Source: Alligator mississippiensis (taxonomy: Eukaryota; Chordata; Crocodylia; Alligatoridae). Taken from it: a DNA stretch of 64,000 nt. The notes under the pieces are model-generated. The model was not told where the DNA came from. It searched no databases and saw only the letters and a list, made by a program, of their open reading frames with translations. Shown here in pieces: positions 24,891-36,599 of the stretch (the first letter of the stretch is position 1; every line of letters starts with the position of its first letter). The stretch is taken from NCBI RefSeq assembly GCF_030867095.1, contig NC_081825.1:49404501-49468500 (forward strand). The letters run 5' to 3'. A program made the translations under genes and the position numbers.

Positions 24891-25455
24891 ATGGTGCCTC
24901 TACAATAGATTACGCTTTTCTGTTAGCACCAGTGATGGCAATGTTCTTCGATATGGAGGGCACATGCCCACCAGGACCTGGCTTGAAATCAAGTAATTTA
25001 CAGGGAAGAAATATCCATAAATAAAAACATTCTTAGACATCTGTTTCTATTCCTCCGATTGCAAAAGCCAATGGACAAAAGGGTGTTTTTTTTAAGAATA
25101 CTTAAATATTTCAAGTAAATCGTTAGATAGGAGTTTAATAGAATATTGTTAACCTTGACACATTACATTTTAATTGGAAAATGGAATCCATCCATAGTTT
25201 TGAAGATTTATTTTCTTTTTGTGACATTAGCTAATAACCAGTGTGTCCTTTTAGAATACAGACAGGTACAACTTAAGAAAACTTAAAATTAAATATATTT
25301 GCCATCTCACTGTTGCTCTGTAGTTCTCTCATCTTTAATAATTAAATAATTAAATAATTTAATAATGATTTCGCTGTTTAAGGATTCGGCATCATTTAAG
25401 GATGACTTAAATTAAATCATCCAAATTCCATTCTCCCATTTTTCATACCTACTTG

Positions 25456-25705
25456 TTACTCTGAACCTGTTCTCTCTTGTGCTCCCTGTTTCACAGGTGT
25501 TGCAGGCACTTCCGTTGAACTCTGTTCAGGAGCAGCAAGCACTTCTGTTGAACTCTGTTTTGCAGGTGTGGTAGGCACTTCTCTGGAACCCTGTTTCACA
25601 GGAGTGGCTGGCACTTCACCATTGACACTTTCTAAAGCACTAACAGACATCAAGCTTTTCCGCTCTTTGGAAGTTGATTTGTTCTCTACTTTTGTGACTC
25701 TAAAC
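25456..25705 (-). CDS. RELL1: RELL1 last coding exon with RFRV motif and repeated C-terminus
   Basis: The final coding exon gives residues 202-283 and a TAA at 25,456-25,458. The codon of Arg201 is split over the junction (AG|G), forming RFRV at 201-204, the motif by which RELT-family proteins are known to bind the kinase OXSR1/OSR1. The conserved SLMSVSA.ESVNGEVPATPVK follows. Remembered human RELL1 then ends after seven more residues (RERSGTE). Here four tandem copies of an 11-12 residue unit, E-V-x-x-x-P-x-K-Q-type, extend the tail by about 38 residues before ERTGSE. The acceptor AG is at 25,706-25,707 after TGCTCCTTTC. A good donor (AAGTAG|GTATGA) lies 7 nt past the stop, so the exon probably ends at 25,449 and the 3' UTR continues elsewhere. 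Confidence 0.93.
25477..25617 (-). repeat. coding minisatellite in RELL1 exon 6
   Basis: Four head-to-tail units of 36, 36, 33 and 36 nt at 25,582-25,617, 25,546-25,581, 25,513-25,545 and 25,477-25,512. Each starts GAAGTG and encodes an EVPATPVKQ-like peptide. All unit lengths are multiples of three, so the frame is kept. The third unit is the most diverged (EVLAAPEQSST). Confidence 0.9.
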
Positions 25706-26244
25706 CTGAAAGGAGCAACAGAAGAACAAATTTAGGATAGTTCCTCCATGCAGATTTGTTAATTAGCTATTGACATTCCACTGTCTATGTAGGAAACAAG
25801 TTTTTTTTGTAAGGGAGGCTTCAAGAACACACCAGGACCCCTAGATTTGGGACTTTCTAAGGGTCTTGTGACTGGATCATATCTACTTCTCTTGGAAAAA
25901 AAAAATAAAGATCTCATTATGACAGGACTGCAATACAGGGTGGGCAATCATGAGAAGTTGAAACAGAAAAAATATTAATCCAAAAGAAAAAACAAGCCTT
26001 CTATATCTGATATTTAGTGTTAAAAAAAATCAGCAGAGAATGAGGCAGAGTTACTTACAGTTCTGGCTCCCTTTAGGCAGGAAATTACAAAAGCATGGGT
26101 CTGGATCCAAAAACTCATGCATATACACAATTCCCAAATCAAACGTACCTGCTACCAAGAAATTCTACAATTCATCAATGTCCTTGATCCAACTAAAAAG
26201 AATCATATCAGCCATAAAAGTCTCATGATAACATGACTAGCTTT

Positions 26245-29200
26245 GTTTTTCCTCAACCATGGCACTAGCTCCACCAGGGGCATTGCCATCTTCCTCAGAA
26301 AAACTGAGACCAGTTTCCATGACTGCCAAGGAAGTCATTCCCAGTCACCTGCTAATGGTCCAAGCCACTATAGAAGCATTGCCACCTCATCCAAATTAAC
26401 ATCTATGCACCCAGTGAAAGGCAAGAAAGGGCATGCTTCTTCAGAAAGTTAGCTGACCTCTTACAGACTGCAGTCAATGACAATGAGCTCCTCATCCTAG
26501 GAGATGATTTTAACTGCATTCTCCAAGAAAGTCTTAACCAGAATGGACCAGAGGCCCATTCACCCTCTGCTCAACAGCTGCAGACCACTTCACCATGTTA
26601 AGCCTATCCAATGTGTGGCAGCACCCCTCAATGTGTGAGTGTACCAGGGTGAAGGTGAGCACCAAAAGGCTCTCCATGGCTCACCTAGATCAAGTCTACA
26701 TCATTGTACTCTACCTGCCTCTGTGGTCAATCATAACTTTCAGACCATAGCCTGGTCTGGTGTGAATTGGCCTCTCCTGACTCAAATCACAGCTAAGCAC
26801 CCTTTTGGTACCTCCATGTTAACCTCCTGCAGGACCCTCCCCTTTGAGACTGTTCCCTGTACCTCTGACAGACCCGGGCAGCCATGAGATGCAATGTCCC
26901 CTCCTGGAAAGAGTGATAGGAAATAGGAAAAGAACAAATCAAGTTTTTCTGCCAAAAATATAAACAACAGATGACCCAAGACCACCACTGCAGTGTGCAA
27001 GAGCATGAGAAAAACATTATGGAGCCTGAGGCTGCCCAAAGGGTACCAGTAATGGCTGTGGGATGTACAAGAACCTCAAGCTCCAGAAAAACACTTGAGA
27101 GAATTGGCAAAGGGTGCACCCCAGGGCAGAAGAATTCAGGCCTGCTTCCAAGAACTTATAGAAGCTGACCCAGTTCTTTTTCAACTCAGAGAAAAAGGTA
27201 TGCAGAACAAAAGATCATAGACTACTTTAAAATCCCAAGTGCCCCAGACCAAGTGCCATTGATCCTACCAAGATCTGAGAGCATGCTGTTTGATTCTACA
27301 TGGAGCTGTTTGCAGCCAAGCCAAGCCTGCCCAGATGCCATTCAACACCTGCACAAGGGCCTCCACGAGCTCTTCATCTCTGAGGCTGAGGAGCTCAGAC
27401 GAGAACTATATTTAGTAGAGCTGATTACTGCTGTTGAGGGTGTCACCATAGGGAAGGTGCCAGGCCTTGATGGATTATCCATCAAATTCTACAAGACATT
27501 CTGGCCCCTTCTTGGCCCAGACCTCCTTCACATTTTTCAGAACAGCCTCAAAGATGGGATTCTACCAGTTAGCTGCTAGTAAGCAGCCCTCATACTGCTG
27601 TCAAAGAAAGGGGGTCTTGGTGACATTAAGAGCTGGTAACTGGTATAGCTACTGTGTGCTGATTACAGAACCCTAGCCAATTAGCTCAAAATGGTAATGA
27701 TCATCGTCACAGGTCACAAACAAAGCTACTGAGTATGTGGCAGAGCCGTCCAGGACAACCTGTTTTTGCTACATGACCTGAAGACAGCTACAGAACCCCA
27801 CAGCCTGAGCACTGGCCTAGTCTTCCCTGATCAAGAGAAAGTCTTTGATCAGGTTAACCACAACTTCTTATTCCAGCCTCTATAAGCCTTCAGCTTTGGG
27901 CTCCCCTTCACCTCAACCATCTGACTCCTGTACTGAGACATCTCTAAACTCCTGAAGGTGTATGGAGCACCATGTGCCCTGTTTACAGCACACAGGAGCA
28001 TTTAGCGTTGCTGCTCCCTTTCCAGAATGCTCTATACCCTGACCATTAAGCCACTATGCCACATACTGTAGCAATGCCTGACAGGCCTGGCCCTCCCACT
28101 GCCTGCTTCCATGGCTGCTGGCACCCCCCAGTTAAGGTGACAGTATATGCCAATGATGTGCCAATTACTATGTCTGTTTTTGTGAGCACTGAGAGTGGTG
28201 TTCAGCCCCTGATCGAACACCAGCTGGGCACACAAGTGTGCTGCCTCAGCCCATATCAGCTGGACTAAAAGCAACACGTTTCTCCCGGGCATCTAAGCCA
28301 ACACTCAGCCCCCAGATCTGCCTGGATGTTTGTCCTGGTGCTGCAATGGTTTCAAAGCCCTGGGCATTTTCCTAGACGTGCCAGTCAATCTAGCCAAGAA
28401 CTGTGAAGGCCTCAGGGAGGAGGTTGAAAACATCCTGGACCTTCCAGTGACTAAGAGGCTTGAGAAGTTCCTTGTGGACTTGTTTTGGAATGGGTACCAC
28501 TGACTCCAGTAGACTGTCCTCTAGCTGCCTACTGAGAAGGGTCAGGGCCTGACTGCCCTGACAAGCAGGGTAGCGGTCTTTCTCCTACAAGCCTTCAAGT
28601 GCCTGCTTTTTGCTGTGAACACTTCCCCCAATGATGGCTGGCCTTTGAGTTCCTGCATTAGGTGGGAGATCTTAAACTCAATTGAAAATTTTTTCTTTTG
28701 AATCCTGATTGCCTTGGCTGAGATGTCTTTCCACCCTTCTACCTCTGGGCCTACTGGGCCTCCTTCCAACTAAGACCCCAGAGCAGGTGGCTGTGATTTC
28801 CACAGCTGCTGCTGCAGTCCCTGGTCTACAATTTGGTCTTGCAGCAGGGAAAACAGAGCCTCACCTCCTGAAGGCTCACTTATCACTTCCTTCTTCCAGC
28901 TGCACACCATCAAGCTCGTTCACTTCTTCGACAATGTGGTCTACAGGGCTCTTGGCAAAAGACCTGGATGACCAGCTGAGCCTGCACTCCATCCACTTTA
29001 CTTCATGCCTCTTGGCTGAAGTGAAAGCTACCCTTCCTGTGGGTGCACTCCCAGATGGCAGCTCACTAGATAAATCTACCCTCCCCCCACCTCCCCCTAA
29101 CTGATGCCTGGTTCTGTGGCCGGGGGCAGAGATGAGAGTGAGGGGCCTAGTACCCTACTGCCCCTCCCCATGCCCAATGAGAACAGTGGCGGGACCTGCT

Positions 29201-30790
29201 TTGAGATCCTATTTGGAAAGGATCGTGTACACACAAACATGTACACATGAACAGTCAAAGTGCATCATGTCTGTGTCCTCGACATCCACCCTGACATGAC
29301 TTGGAGGTGGTGCCTTGTGTAAGAAACACCAGCAGAAGCCCACCCAGCCTGGCACACCCCGTACAATTTACCTATCACCAAAAGAACTGACAACATCCAG
29401 TGGCAGCTGCTGTACGAGACCCTAGCAACAGGCACCTTTGTCCACCACTGGTCTGCCCTTTCTCTTCCATGCCTTCCTGGACTCTCCCCAGCTGTGACTA
29501 CTCTCTGCTACCCTTCGCATCCTCTCTTTGGCAAGCTGGATTTGGACTTCTTCAAGATGGCATCTACCTTCTCTATCCTGTACCGAGTGGCTGAGAAAAA
29601 CATGATCTGTATGGCCAATTTTCTGCTGGGCCAGGCCAATATGGCAACTCAGAAAAGCCACAGGAACCAGCTCACAGGGACCACCTCCTACAATACTCTC
29701 CAACTCTTCTGCTTCTTTGTTCAGATACACATCACATCGGAATATGGACACTTCAGCGTACAACCGTGTACCAGTTTGGGTTGTGTCGGGCCACTGAGGA
29801 GGTACTCCGCAAGGTAGATGATGGACGGCTGGTTTTAAATGTGTAACCCCATGAAAGGCATTGTAGGGGAGGAGGATTCAGTCTCTGATGATGTGGTATT
29901 TTTGTTGCTGATAGGGGTACACCAACAGAGATTTTTGGGGCCAATACCGACACCCGATTTTTAAGGAGGCATCTCAGCCAATACTGATCCAATTTCTGAT
30001 ACAGCATGGAGAACTGTGTGCAGCTGGTAAGGATGTTGTGGTGGAAGGGGAGGGGGGAAGGAAGGGAAGTGGTGGGGGGGCAAGGCCCCCACTGAGGGAG
30101 CAAGGGGAGTGGCTTGGGGTGGGCAGCAGTGCTGGGGGGGGGCTGCAGCCACCTCAAAATTTGTCATAGCCACACCAAACCCCACTCCCAGCGCCGCTGC
30201 CACCCAGCCCACGCGCAGCCTGCCACCCAACCTAAGTGCAGCCAGGCCCCTACCAGGGAAAGCCTGGTGCAGCCCCAGCCCTGGCCCAAGCCTGCAACGC
30301 CAGCCAGCCCTGCTGTACACGGATCTGGGGGGCACACCCCCCCCCCAGTGTCTTCACAGGGCGCGTGCAGTGGCGGAAGCCACCCCTCCACTTCCCAGAC
30401 AAGCCATGGCTCCCCAGACAAGCCATAGCGCTCTGCCACCCCAGCTGGGCAGCACCTGCCCCAACCCCTTGATCTGCCCCCCACTATGCCCCTTCCTCCA
30501 CAACAGACTTACCAGCTGCCTGCAGCTCTCCAAGCTGTTGGGCTGTGCTCCTCACCGCCTACGTACTGCACTGCCACTGCATTTATCAGCCAAATTATTG
30601 GCCACATCAGGCCAATTTCTGATACAGCCAATTTTCTTTATATCAGTGCCAATTTGATATTGGACCCATGTATTGTTCCACCTGTAGTTACTGACAAGTT
30701 TTTCATGCTCAGACCCTGAGAGGGCTATACACTTTTTTTTTTTTAACTTCTATCTTTTGCTTTTAATGTTTTTATAATAAAGATTTAAAA
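26245..30790 (+). mobile_element. decayed Tx1-like (L1 superfamily) LINE
   Basis: Plus-strand ORF2 remains run in order. APE endonuclease pieces: LLILGDDFNC-type at about 26,490 and RLSMAHLDQVYI at about 26,668. RT pieces: KVPGLDGLSIKFYKTFWPLLGPDLL at 27,450-27,530 (cited in part), FPDQEKVFDQVNH at about 27,820, and YANDVPITMSVFVST at 28,148 where the catalytic YADD reads YAND. A C-terminal part contains ANFLLGQANMATQKS (29,610-29,660). The 3' end is AATAAAGATTTAAAA near 30,780. Many stops and shifts make it clearly dead. A hAT element interrupts the 3' UTR at 29,913. Confidence 0.85.
29913..30687. mobile_element. hAT element inserted in the Tx1-like LINE
   Basis: The left end AGGGGTACACCAACAGAG is followed by the GGCCAATACCGAC motif of the GGTGCACCGAT-type hAT family. 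The right end is CACCTGTAG. Flanking TTGCTGAT and TTACTGAC agree at 6 of 8. Outer LINE sequence continues on both sides. The GC-rich interior at 30,030-30,500 explains the long shadow frames there. Confidence 0.75.
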
Positions 30791-30865
30791 AGTAGAGTCA
30801 AAGCTGAGCATCACAGGGGGAAAATCTGATGAAGGGTTCCCACTGATACACATGAGTGTGTGCAC

Positions 30866-30912
30866 GCACGCACACACGCACGCACGCTCTCTCGCTCTCG
30901 CTCTCTCGCTTC
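30866..30912 (+). repeat. (CACG)n/(CTCT)n compound microsatellite
   Basis: CACGCACG units change to CTCTCG units. Confidence 0.9.
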
Positions 30913-31913
30913 TCTATGGTACTCATCACTAAGGCATCTACACACTTTCCAAAAATTTAGTGAACTTATTTTTATAACACTCCACTAAAATAAGGGGATA
31001 TTAGTACCTCCATTACAGAGAGAGAAAAAAACCCTGAAACACAGAGAAATTCGTATAGGCTTCAGGAGGCTCAATATGAGACACCTCAGACATGATGTTT
31101 CAAAGCCATTTGCATTATACTGCACTTCATCTCTAGGATTGAAACTAACCAACTAGGTCCCCATCACTAGTGATGACGCGGACATTGCAGATGTTGATAC
31201 CTGTACACCTTGGCAGTTGCCTTTAAAAGCTCTGTCACTCTCCTGCTTCTAAAGTCTGATCAGTTTATGCCAAATGCAGTGATCAGATACCAGCACATGA
31301 GTGCTGTCAAGCATACTGGCTTTCCACAGGCAGCATTCAATCAGGAAAGCATGCTCTCTCTCTTCCTGCAATTCTCTGCCCCATTCACAAACCAAAATGA
31401 TTGCAATGATAGATAAGGAATCCTACAGGCATTCTCCTCCTTCCCTATATTACCTTTATTCTTTTTCAGGAAAGACCCATCATATTCAATGAATAAGACA
31501 GTGTCCATGATGGCACAGGATGTAATTGAAGACTATACAGTAATGCAGTCAGGCACAGATGTCAACTGAGGGTTGCACAATATATAATCTCTCGTATTTC
31601 CTAACTTTTGAGCTCATGACTTGGATAACTTCATATTTTAACATAATTTTGTTTATGTACATCTGTGAAATCTCCCAGGGTTTAAGAAAAATTTAAACAA
31701 GAAGAAAAACAGACCAACACCTACACAGACCAAAACCTAAGTTTCATTACATGGTATCGTACTGATACTAAAATGTGTCATTAACAGGGTCAAAGCATTT
31801 ATATGCACTACAAAGACCTCTGCCATTTGAACAAGGCAGATAACCAATTACCCTAGCACAGGGATTAGCAACCTATGGCCTGGATCCAGCCTGAAGAGCA
31901 GGTTACTAGCAGG

Positions 31914-32802
31914 TAGGGATGTGAACAGTTAAACAATTAACCACTTAACAAATAAGCCCAGTGACAACTGATTATAGCTCACCAGCTACCATTAAGCATG
32001 GGGCAGGGCGCAGTCCAGCAGGGAAGGGGGAGGAAGGGAAGCTGCCTGGTGCCCCAGCAGGAACCAGACAGCAGCAGGGAAGCAAAGAGGAGTGGGAGGG
32101 GAAAAGGGAACTAGTACTTATAGTTAGTCTCTGGGGCCCCTTCTGCAGCTGCTTGCAGCTTTCCCATCACCTGCCAATGGCATCCCAGGCTCCAGGCAGG
32201 CCCCTGCTGCCCACCACATAGCCCAGGCTACTCATGGCAGGCAGAGGGGAGGCTGCAAGTGGCTGCACCAGGGAGAGAGGGGACTAGTAGCCTAGCTATT
32301 AGGTACTAGTACCCTCTCCCCCTGCCCTGCTGTCTGCGATGCGCACTGTCCATTGCTGCAGCTGCTGGCAATACCCATTCACATCTGCCTGGCCAGACCC
32401 ACATCAGATGCAGGGCCTAGGAGGGGTAAGGTAGAAGTAATGGGGTGCAAGGAGGCTCTCCCGGGCCTGTGGCTTAGCCCCACAGGTGCCCTAACCACAC
32501 CTTGGCCCAAGCGCCGGCCCAGAGAGGACCTGCCCATCCACTTGGCTTGTTGTGAGGTGTAAAGCTGGAGAGTCAGGACCAGGTTGGGGGAGGGGGTCGC
32601 TGAGTCCCCACTGCACCTCAGGGGACCGGAAGTACCCACTGGTGCCGGGCCAGGCAGGGGCACCCCACAGGCTGGGCCGCAGCAGCCACACGTGGGCTAC
32701 ATCAGGGGCTGTCATACCAATTAACAGTTTAACCACTGTAATTACAACAGGTTAAATGGATTTTGAATTTTTTATTTTTTTTAATTGGCATTTACAACCC
32801 TA
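31914..32802. mobile_element. non-autonomous hAT element nested in another repeat
   Basis: It starts TAGGGATGTGAACAG and ends CATTTACAACCCTA, with inner termini TAGGGATGT and TAGGGTTGT inverted. A perfect 8-bp target duplication CTAGCAGG lies at 31,906-31,913 and 32,803-32,810. The host repeat starts with CAGGGATTAGCAACC at about 31,858 and resumes with GGTTGTAATGC after the insertion. No transposase is present. Confidence 0.88.
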
Positions 32803-32810
32803 CTAGCAGG

Positions 32811-33330
32811 TTGTAATGCTCTCCGTGGATGGCTACAGCACAGTGACATACAAATCTTGGGTGTCTTTACAGGCGTTCTAGGGGAATGTACTGTGCTGGT
32901 CATAGACACTTCTGTCTGCTCCCCCAATAATGAAGCCCTTCTGCTCCGACCTACCGTTGTTCTAGTCCAGTGCCCCATCTCTGGTTTCTCATCTAGGCAG
33001 TACCAGGCTCCACTTCTCAGGCTTCTCAATCCGGCCCATCTTTTTACCCAGCCAGATCCAATTTTTCACCACCTCTCCTCATCCTCTCTCCACTTACTCT
33101 TAGGAAAATGTGCCACCACCCTTGTATTCAGCTAGTCATCATTCTATCCCAACACTTGTCAGATGTCGGATTTTCCTACCCCACATATCAAATTTTCCCA
33201 CCCCACTGGTTCCCCATCTCCTTCCTTGTCTAGTCAATATCCTCCTCTCCCTACTGTCTTCTAGCTCTAACCTAAGTCTATTCCCTGGGCTCCACATAGG
33301 TTAATTTCTTATATTCCTTTGATTCAAATG
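32811..33330. other. outer repeat remainder and C/T-rich sequence
   Basis: The first part continues the hAT-like repeat that begins near 31,858, but its right end was not found. 33,000-33,300 is C/T-rich without recognised coding sequence. Confidence 0.3.
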
Positions 33331-33918
33331 ACACAAATTCCTCTTCCACCTTACCTTGGATGTGGGTGTGCGAAGGCAGAATTTAGAGCACAAAGTCTTC
33401 CAATTCTCACTGTGACCTGAAATTTTTTTCTTGCTGGCTTGACTAAACATGAGCAAATTTTGCAGATCAAGCCCTGACAAAAGCCAAAATCCTGTTAAAT
33501 TTTAAGTCCAGATTCCCATAATATATTGGTGGCCTACAGCTTTTCAAAAGAAAAGTTTACCAAAATTTTTAACATGAACATTTAAAAAAACCCCTTTTTT
33601 TTAAATTTTGACAACTGATTTGAAATGATGCTAAGTTAATGTAACATCACTATGTGGAGATGCTGTCTGATGTTCAAAAGAAGTATTACAGTAAGCAAGC
33701 TCTCAACAATACCACATGAAGAACTGCTGCAGTACAAAAAAAAAAAAATCCCCACAAATCGAACACTATTAGTTATGGCATACCATACTTCCCTACAACT
33801 TATATGGAAAATCCTTATATAGCAAAAAGCCACCCTATACTCAAGACCCACGTGGGACAGCAACCTCCAGATTGGACAACCGAGATGATACAGAGGGGAT
33901 CACATAAGTCTGCCAGAA

Positions 33919-33952
33919 AGGGATAAAAGGCAGTGAAGTGCCTTTTATCCCT
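33919..33952. repeat. 14-bp perfect inverted repeat at CR1 5' junction
   Basis: Arms AGGGATAAAAGGCA (33,919-33,932) and TGCCTTTTATCCCT (33,939-33,952) with loop GTGAAG. CR1 sequence starts immediately after. Confidence 0.92.
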
Positions 33953-34729
33953 CAACGCCAATAAATGCAAGGTTCTCCACCTTGGGAAAAAAAACCTGCA
34001 GCATCCTTATAGGCTTGGCAGTGCTATGTTGGCCAGCACTATGGAAGAAAGAGACTTGGGGGTCATCATTGACCACAAGATGAACATGAGCCTGCAATGC
34101 GATGCTGCGGCTAGTAAAGCGACCAAAACACTGGCTTGCATCCATAGATGCTTCTCAAGCAAATCCCGGGACGTCATTCTCCCCTTGTACTCGGCCTTAG
34201 TGAGGCCGCAGCTGGAGTACTGCGTCCAGTTTTGGGCTCCACAATTCAAAAAGGATGTGGAGAAGCTTGAGAGAGTCCAGAGAAGAGCCACGCGCATGAT
34301 CAGGGGTCAGGGAAGCAGACCCTACGATGACAGGCTGAGAGCCCTGGGGCTCTTTAGCCTGGAAAAGCGCAGGCTCAGGGGTGATCTGATGGCCACCTAC
34401 AAGTTTATCAGGGGTGACCACCAGTATCTGGGGGAACGTTTGTTCACCAGAGCGCCCCAAGGGATGATGAGGTTGAATGGTCACAAACTACTACAAGATC
34501 GTTTCAGGCTGGACCTAAGGAAGAATTTCTTTACTGTCCGACCCCCCAAGGTCTGGAACAGCCTGCCACCGGAGGTGGTTCAAGCGCCTTCACTGAACAC
34601 CTTCAAGACGAAACTGGATGCTTATCTTGCTGGGATCCTTTGACCACAGCTGACTTCCTGCCCTTTGGGCAGGGGGCTGGACTCGATGATCTTCCGAGGT
34701 CCCTTCCTAATGTCTATGAAATCTATGAA
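33953..34729 (+). mobile_element. 5'-truncated CR1 LINE, C-terminal ORF2 intact
   Basis: An open frame to 34,643 encodes the CR1 C-terminal region: NANKCKVLHLG, RDLGVIIDHKMNMS, LVRPQLEYCVQFWAPQF, LERVQRRATRMI, FSLEKRRLRGDLMATYKFI, and NFFTVRPPKVWNSLP. A 3' UTR with GGGCTGGACTCGATGATC ends in a TCTATGAAATCTATGAA tail. The RT palm is missing because of 5' truncation. The uninterrupted frame argues for moderate age. Confidence 0.92.
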
Positions 34730-35019
34730 GTGTCACTCTTAGTGGCGCCCTCTAATCCAGCACCTGACCTTCCGAGACAGAAGTACAAGCAGGTGACCCT
34801 CTTCTGAAGAAGACATCGCCTTGAAGGAAGCTGACCATCAACAGCAGACTCCAGGGCCTGGGACAGGTATATATACTGACACGAGTGCTCTCACAATCAC
34901 TACAGCAGCTACTATACACTATACTACATGGGTTTGAATGCGTGTGTGTGTGCGCACTATGGTGACCAGTACCCCTCATAACTCAAAGTTTGCATTTATG
35001 ATTTTATTGGTAACTTCAC

Positions 35020-36035
35020 ATCCCGTACAATAAATTAGAATTTATTATTATCCTGAGAGTTGGTCCTTTGTAGTCAACACTCAAAAAACTGCAACCCCTA
35101 CAGCCCATACTAGAAGAGCCAACTCTTAAACAGATCTTTCCAGAACCACCCATCCTAGCCTTTAAACAAGCACTGCAACTTGCCAACTTCATCACCAGAA
35201 GCAAACTTCCTATGGTCCAAAGCACAGCAAATAGATCCAGACCATGCCAGGACAAAAAATGTAAAACCTGCCAACACATCTCCACCACTGCCACAATAAC
35301 TACACCCCATAACAGAACCATCACCATTCCTGGATCTTACACTGGCACCTCCAGAAATGTAATATATCTCATCCACTGAACTAAACGCCCTGATGGAAAA
35401 TATGTAAGAGAAACCAAACAACAACTGTATACCAGAATGAATGTATACTGAACATCTATCAAAGACAAAAATACCTAATTACTTGTGGGTACAAACTTCT
35501 CACAAGACAACCACTCTCTATCTCCAGTCTCTCAGTTCTAATCCTCAAGGGGAATTTACAAAGCACCTTTTGTAGACAAGTCTACGAACTTCACTTCTAA
35601 CTCTACTGGATACAAAAAATCATGGACTAAATACAGACATTGGATTTATGGCACATTATAACCTGCCTGCCATCCAGTAACCCCAGATAACTTGTCTGCA
35701 TTTTACCAGCTAGGTTCTATCACCTTCTCTCTCTTCCTCCTCACTCCCCAACTACCTTCTTACCTACTGTCTCCCATTCCCTTTAAACCTCACTGCCACT
35801 CATTTGCATTTTCACAGACCTGCATTTTGCATTTTGGCTTCTTGTCTACCCAGGAGAGCACACAAACACCAACAAACCCTCCCTATGCCTGAAGAAGGGC
35901 AGTTGTGCCTGAGAGCTTGCAAAGAACAATTTCCCCAGCTATTTAGTTGATCTAATAAAAGATATCACACATCTACCCAAAAAACATTGTCTGCTTATGT
36001 CCTTAGACCAACACAGCTACAACCAACAACTCTCA
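35020..36035 (+). mobile_element. Penelope-like element, C-terminal part and tail
   Basis: The plus-strand text reads PPILAFKQALQLANFITRSKLP, then CKTCQHI, then RNVIYLIH and KYVRETKQQLYTRMN. This is the order of the linker, Cys motif and GIY-YIG-type endonuclease domain of Penelope-like elements, whose consensus has VIYLI and YVGET. The tail at 35,885-36,030 has GAAGAAGGGCAG, GAGAGCTTGCAAAG, CTAATAAAAGATATCAC and GACCAACACAGCTACAACC. The RT domain is absent from this copy, and several breaks make it inactive. Confidence 0.75.
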
Positions 36036-36387
36036 ACAATAAATACACACTCAGCTATAGGGTAAATTGATACAACAAAATACAAGGTAAAATACTTGTT
36101 AAAAATAAAACTGCTGTTTATCAAGATGTAGTCAATTAACTATTATCTAAAAACCTAGTGTTGCAGAGAAAATGCATCATTTTCATCATTCATAAGGAAA
36201 CAGACTTTTGAACTTTATGATTTGACGGCCTTGGAAAGGGCAGCAAACAGAAGAGTGCAGATCAGAATAATTTCTGACTATATGGTTTGCATGCTTAACA
36301 TGTATATTCAAAGAGTTACGGTAATCCTAAAACCACTTTTGTAGACATGTTCTTTTACTGCCTCCTTTCTCTCCCTTGTTACCAACC

Positions 36388-36527
36388 CATAGGCAACTCA
36401 CGAGGGAGCATGTGTCCCCCCCACTCCCTCCGCCACTGCCGGCAGTCGCCGCTCATCACCCCACCACCACCGCTGCCACCCACAAATTGTGTCCCACCCC
36501 CATCTCAGGAGGCACCAGTTGTTCATG
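36388..36527. mobile_element. 140-bp hAT-like miniature element
   Basis: It begins CATAGGCAACT and ends AGTTGTTCATG (inverse CATGAACAACTGGTGCC), with a perfect 8-bp duplication TACCAACC at 36,380-36,387 and 36,528-36,535. It shares its terminus with the elements at 103-425 and 2,170-2,447. Confidence 0.8.
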
Positions 36528-36599
36528 TACCAACCTGCTGCTGCTTTGTTGCTTTCTGGGAAAAAAAAAGACATTCCCTTTTCTTTGACATTCCTTTTT

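Noticed and set aside
30109-30657. 182-codon frame rich in Pro and Ala
   Set aside because: Falls in the GC-rich interior of a non-autonomous hAT. Overlapping frames are open on both strands, as expected from composition.
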